Source: Brachionus koreanus (lineage: Eukaryota > Rotifera > Eurotatoria > Ploima > Brachionidae). From it: DNA of 64,000 nucleotides. Positions 60,001 through 64,000 of this stretch are shown one piece after another. A program made the position numbers and the translations under genes. The notes below the pieces were generated by a model, which was not told the DNA's origin, made no database searches, and saw only the letters and a program-made list of their open reading frames with translations. Location of the stretch: assembly GCA_016987375.1 (NCBI GenBank), contig PJRA01000524.1, positions 1,602,691 through 1,666,690 on the forward strand, in the 5' to 3' direction. Position 1 is the first letter of the stretch. Every line of letters begins with the position of its first letter.

Positions 60001-63000
60001 TATATAACCCTTATGATTCAAAAAAAATTGTTCTTTATGTGAGAAGATTATCTAGTTATTTAGAGAACTAGAACAGTATAAAAAAAATTTTTGAAGAATT
60101 TTTTCTCTCTATAAGTACATTTTTTACATTATTTTTTTTTAATTTAATAAATCAACAGTGGTCAAATTTCTAAAATAGTTTTGAATTGATATTTTTATTT
60201 ATAAACAAATCATTTATTTTAATGTATAAGTAAAAATAAATTTAATTAGAGAAAAAAATAAATTCTAGGACAATGATGCTTATGAATAACATGAATTCAT
60301 TCAATTAAAATAATTCTCAAAATTAGATAATCAATCGATAACATGTGATTTTTAATGTTAAAAGATTTTCAAATGGGAATTACAACAACAACAACAAAAA
60401 ACATTAAATTAAATTGAATGCTGAAAATCCTAAAATAAAACTGAAAACAGAAGTAAATTCATAATTTATTTTTATTTTGTACTCTAAATAGAAATAGTGA
60501 TATATAAAATATAATGTCAAAACTAGTACCAAAAAATAAAAAACATAATAAAAGTGGTCAATAGTTGCATTAGACAAGAAACGCATTTAATTTTCAAAAA
60601 AATCGTGATGAAAAATATTAAAAATATTTATTTGGATAATGGATTTTTTTGGATAATATTAACTTAAAATGAACAGGTTTATATAAATATGTTAGTGAAT
60701 TTTTTAATGCCTTTTTTTATCGGCTCAAAAAACTTAGTTTCATTTGTCTCTGAACAAAATTAATTATTCTAGTCCATGGTTAGGCTGATTTGAGAGCTCT
60801 GGTTGATATGCTCAAAGTTAGTTTATTAAATATTCTATAAATAAAATTTCAACATTTAAATTAAAACACCAGAGAATTTATTTCACTCAATTGAGTGGGT
60901 TTATATTAGCTTTATCTATTTTCTAGCATCTATTTTAATAAACATCATGATACGAAAGATAAACAACTAAATTTATAATTGCTCAACCATTAATTTATTT
61001 AAATTTCCCACTCACAAAACTAAGTCATTCAACCATGTGTGAGTGTGTATGTTTGTGTGCGGGTCGAACGCCTTGTTTTGTTTATTCCAGCGAATACTTT
61101 GGTCTAGCAGACAGTTTTTTAGTTTCGTCAGTTTCAACAAATCTTATATTTCAATCAAAATCAATGAGACATTGCAATAAATTGTTTGGTTTATGTTTTT
61201 TTTTTTGCTTTATCATTTTTTTTTAACTTTGCTTCATTTAATCAAATCAATTTGTAGTAGAGTAGTAAGATATCAAACTTGACAGCTGGCTATTTTGTTT
61301 TAGTTATTTATAGACCTGCTTTAGAGTAACAGGAAAACGAGCTGGGCCGATATTGATCTAGCTCATTTTATCTTTTCTAAAATATCAATTAAAATAAATT
61401 GATTACTTCCAGCTATCAGACTTTTGAATTAATTGCGCGACCATTGTCAATAGGAAAAAATTAATGTAAAAGGAACTAGATAAAACTATTTAGCACATAG
61501 AGTGAAATCGATATGGATTAGAATAACAATAGATCGCAGCGTTGCCTGTTCAAGTGCTGCTTATCGATCTAGAAAACAATCCGTCTTTGATTGAATTTCG
61601 TTATGGCTAAATATTTTTACAAAAACAGGAAACCAATTTGTCCATATTTAAATAGCAATCAGTTCTGGTGTTTGTGTAGACTCTTACCAAAATAAGAATT
61701 TGATACCTTTTTTTTTTCGAAATTTCGATTTTCTTTTAATTAACTCTATCTTTGATTAATTTTTTAGATTTTTTACTTATTTGTCTGAAAAATAATATGA
61801 TTTTTTTAGACTAGTATTTTTTTTTAATTCAACTCTTCTAAATCAATTAAATTTTTAGAGAGTTATTATACTTAACTTTTAATTTAATCTAAAAATTTTA
61901 TTTTTTGATTCTTAGTATTTTGATTATGTAATTGACTTAGTAATTTAGTTCAAATTTAATTTAAATCATTAATAACTAAAGGTAATTGAAGAATTATGTT
62001 CAATTGTTCAAATTATTCTCATTTTCCTTTCAAAAGATTTAAACAATCTTAAAATATAAATTTTTCTATTAAATTATTTTCTCTAATTCAAAATTTTAAT
62101 TTTTAATTATTTTGCAAAGCTACTTGAATATTCAAAAAATCAACTAATCAACTAAAGATTTTTTTTTAAAACTTACAGAAAAATAAATTTTTTTTTCATT
62201 GTCTAATTATTATTTAAAAGCTAAATTCTAAAAGTTAAAATTTTAAGTATATAATTAAGTGATAATGATAGGTCCGAGATCATTAGGATTCAAAATTATT
62301 CCAAATAGATAAATAATAACAACTCTTTGGCCAAAATGTAAACTTTAATTTTAATATCATTTCAAAATATTAAGAGCGTAATTAAAACGATCGATGTGAA
62401 GCTTCTTTTTTTTTGTTTGACCAGGATTATAATTAAAAATTGTGCGAGATAAATTTGTTAGAGAATTCAAAATTTCAAACAAGAAAAAATCTTATTTTCT
62501 ATTTAATTAAATAAATCTCTTATTTTTGTCAAAAATATAAATATGCATATGCTTTTAACTAGTGCTAACCAGCTTAGAAAACATGTTTTTTCCTTTGAAA
62601 ATTAGTTCTAGTCATATTTACACAAATATCCTGACGAAAAATGAATTTATTGCAAAGTTTATTAGATTAATTAAGTCTTTTTTTCATGGTATGCAAAGCA
62701 CCAAATTCTTATTCATTTCTCTAGAAGTTTTAAATAGATTAAATATCCGTAAATACAAACTCGTGTCATTTATGTCATAAAAACAAAAATAAAACCTAAA
62801 AGCTAGGAAGCTTACTTTAGGTTCTACATGTTACCATAGAAGACACACTTCTTTCTCAAGTCAACAAATAAATTGAGTTTTATATGTTTTGAGTTAGGAA
62901 AATATAATATTGATAAAAACCAGGTATTAAGTAATTAATTCATAGACTTATAAATGTTAGAATTTATCTATTCAAATTTAGAGAGCAGTTGAATGCTTTT

Positions 63001-63353
63001 AAGAATTTAATGAGAATCACTTGTCCACAAACAAGATTTATTCATTTAAGTGTACAACCGAGAAAGCCTACTAGTTCGTTGAACTAATTCATGATTGGGA
63101 AAACAAAAAAATTTCTTTATACTAATTTTATGATATATCAAAACATTTCATCTAGAATCTAAATGAAAAAAAAAAACAAATTAACTTTTTAAGCTTGGTC
63201 ATGACCAAATATTCAAAGATAAAATCATATTTGTTTAGAAAATTTTTGTGGAAATCATTCAACTAAAAAGAATTGATTTATTCAAAATAATTTTTTTTTT
63301 AAATTTTGTTTAGTTTTTTTTAGAAAATGTTTTTATCAGATCCTTGTTAATGC

Positions 63354-63918
63354 ATGAAAAGAATGATGTATGGGGCCAAATTAACTTTTGTTTTGTTGTT
63401 TTTTGTTATAGTATCTAGCAAATGTTCATTAAGACAATCAACGCCAATAATACTAAGCGTTAGGCCAAAGGATGCAACAATTATGGTAAAGGGAAACATA
63501 GTTTTTGAATGTAGCGTAATGGGTTTTCCTCTTGCACAAATTACTTGGAAGAAAAACAATAAAAAATTGAGTGAAAATCATAAGAAATTTCGTATTGTGC
63601 ATGGTGCAAACATGAGTTATTTGCGGGTTATAGATGCCAGCTACTCAAGAATGGACATAACCTGCTTAGCTGAGAATTCAATTGGAAAAGATGAACAAAC
63701 TGTGGTACTGAATGTAATTCAAGAACGAGAGAAGCCTTTATTTTTTCCATTCGCTACAATTACCTATCCAAAGTCCGTAGAACCCAATACTCTATTCAAA
63801 TTAGAGTGTAATGTGACCAATTTTAAAATACCAGTGGGAGTTCAGTGGTATCAAGCTAATAGGCCAATTAGTTTCGCAAATAAAAAATATTTTAGTAATT
63901 TTTCAATCATTGATGACA
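63354..63918 (+). CDS. Ig-superfamily receptor, first coding exon (gene continues to the right)
   Basis: The ATG at 63354 opens a signal peptide (basic start, then LTFVLLFFVIVSSKC). One I-set Ig domain follows (about 63450-63715): first Cys in VFECSV, core Trp in ITWKKN, second Cys in ITCLAENSIG. A second Ig domain begins at about 63755 (LECNVTN, VQWYQ). The exon ends at 63918 with a GTAAGT donor after IDD. Three N-glycosylation sites (NMS, NVT, NFS) are visible. The domain spacing and the EREKP..FP linker recall the N-terminus of LAR-type receptor tyrosine phosphatases. Too little is present to exclude other Ig cell-adhesion proteins. Confidence 0.75.
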
Positions 63919-64000
63919 GTAAGTATTTGATATTTTTATCTTAAGGCTTTTTGCATTTTAATAAAACCTAAAATAATTGATGTGACATATTTGAAAAAAA

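Larger units (their letters stand above)
50821..63353. other. 12.5 kb gene-poor AT-rich region
   Basis: No frame with a recognisable domain, splice-linked exon chain or clear repeat family. Short frames at 54545-54775, 56116-56334 (minus), 60404-60586 (minus), 61035-61226 and 62562-62780 are low complexity and isolated. Local items are a hairpin-rich patch at 55019-55160, a perfect small hairpin at 57020-57038, a GTTAATT-rich stretch near 55810-55870 and a short CAA run at about 60384. The left end includes the 5' UTR of the minus-strand gene; the right end should contain the promoter of the Ig receptor gene. Confidence 0.5.

Noticed and set aside
61035..61226. A 63-codon frame starting MCECVCLC.
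   Set aside because: The Cys run comes from a short TG-rich repeat, and the rest shows no conserved pattern or good donor site.
61528..61572. A possible microRNA hairpin (AGATCG...CGATCT arms).
   Set aside because: The stem is short and bulged and cannot accommodate a 22-nt duplex.

Overview
The window looks like nuclear DNA of an invertebrate animal. It is very AT-rich, its genes are split by many introns of about 45-70 nt (GT...AG with T-rich acceptors), and the proteins are metazoan: extracellular MAM, LDL-receptor class A, EGF and Ig domains and a bifunctional PFKFB enzyme. Compact introns plus extreme AT content would suit a small spiralian such as a monogonont rotifer, but that is inference and the species cannot be named from the sequence. 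There are no operons, ribosome binding sites, tRNA, rRNA or CRISPR arrays. Two runs of N (9762-10137 and 49470-49586) are assembly gaps, and both lie inside introns.

The left half (1-32872) holds two divergent paralogous genes for MAM-domain cell-surface proteins. The minus-strand gene starts at 1926 and runs off the left edge. The plus-strand gene starts at 3012 and ends at 32872. Following every splice junction by hand gives one unbroken reading frame of about 60 exons and roughly 24 kb of coding sequence (about 8,000 residues). It encodes a signal peptide, 44 MAM domains, five LDLa modules, a Ser/Thr/Pro/Gln-rich stem, one EGF module, one transmembrane helix and a short tail with an NPxF motif. 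The 44 MAM domains follow a strict three-domain period (A-B-C repeated 14 times, then A-B), with a Thr/Pro-rich hinge or an LDLa module at most C-to-A junctions. This is the main discovery candidate. The shared 1.1 kb upstream region contains a dense cluster of GATA-type motifs.

The middle (32873-45785) contains a possible small gene with an alternatively spliced 37-nt exon (35366-36538), a complete 6-phosphofructo-2-kinase/fructose-2,6-bisphosphatase gene (38077-40747), and a graveyard at 42.4-45.0 kb. The graveyard holds a broken LIM-domain copy, an unidentified two-exon gene, a non-LTR retrotransposon relic, a terminal-inverted-repeat element with a 9-bp target duplication inserted into that relic, and a decayed Cys-rich open frame.

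The right part holds a minus-strand gene (45786-50820) for a 940-residue, mostly disordered, proline-rich protein. Its large intron carries a fold-back element whose centre is the second assembly gap. A 12.5 kb AT-rich stretch without recognisable genes follows. The signal-peptide exon of an Ig-superfamily receptor starts at 63354 and continues beyond the window.
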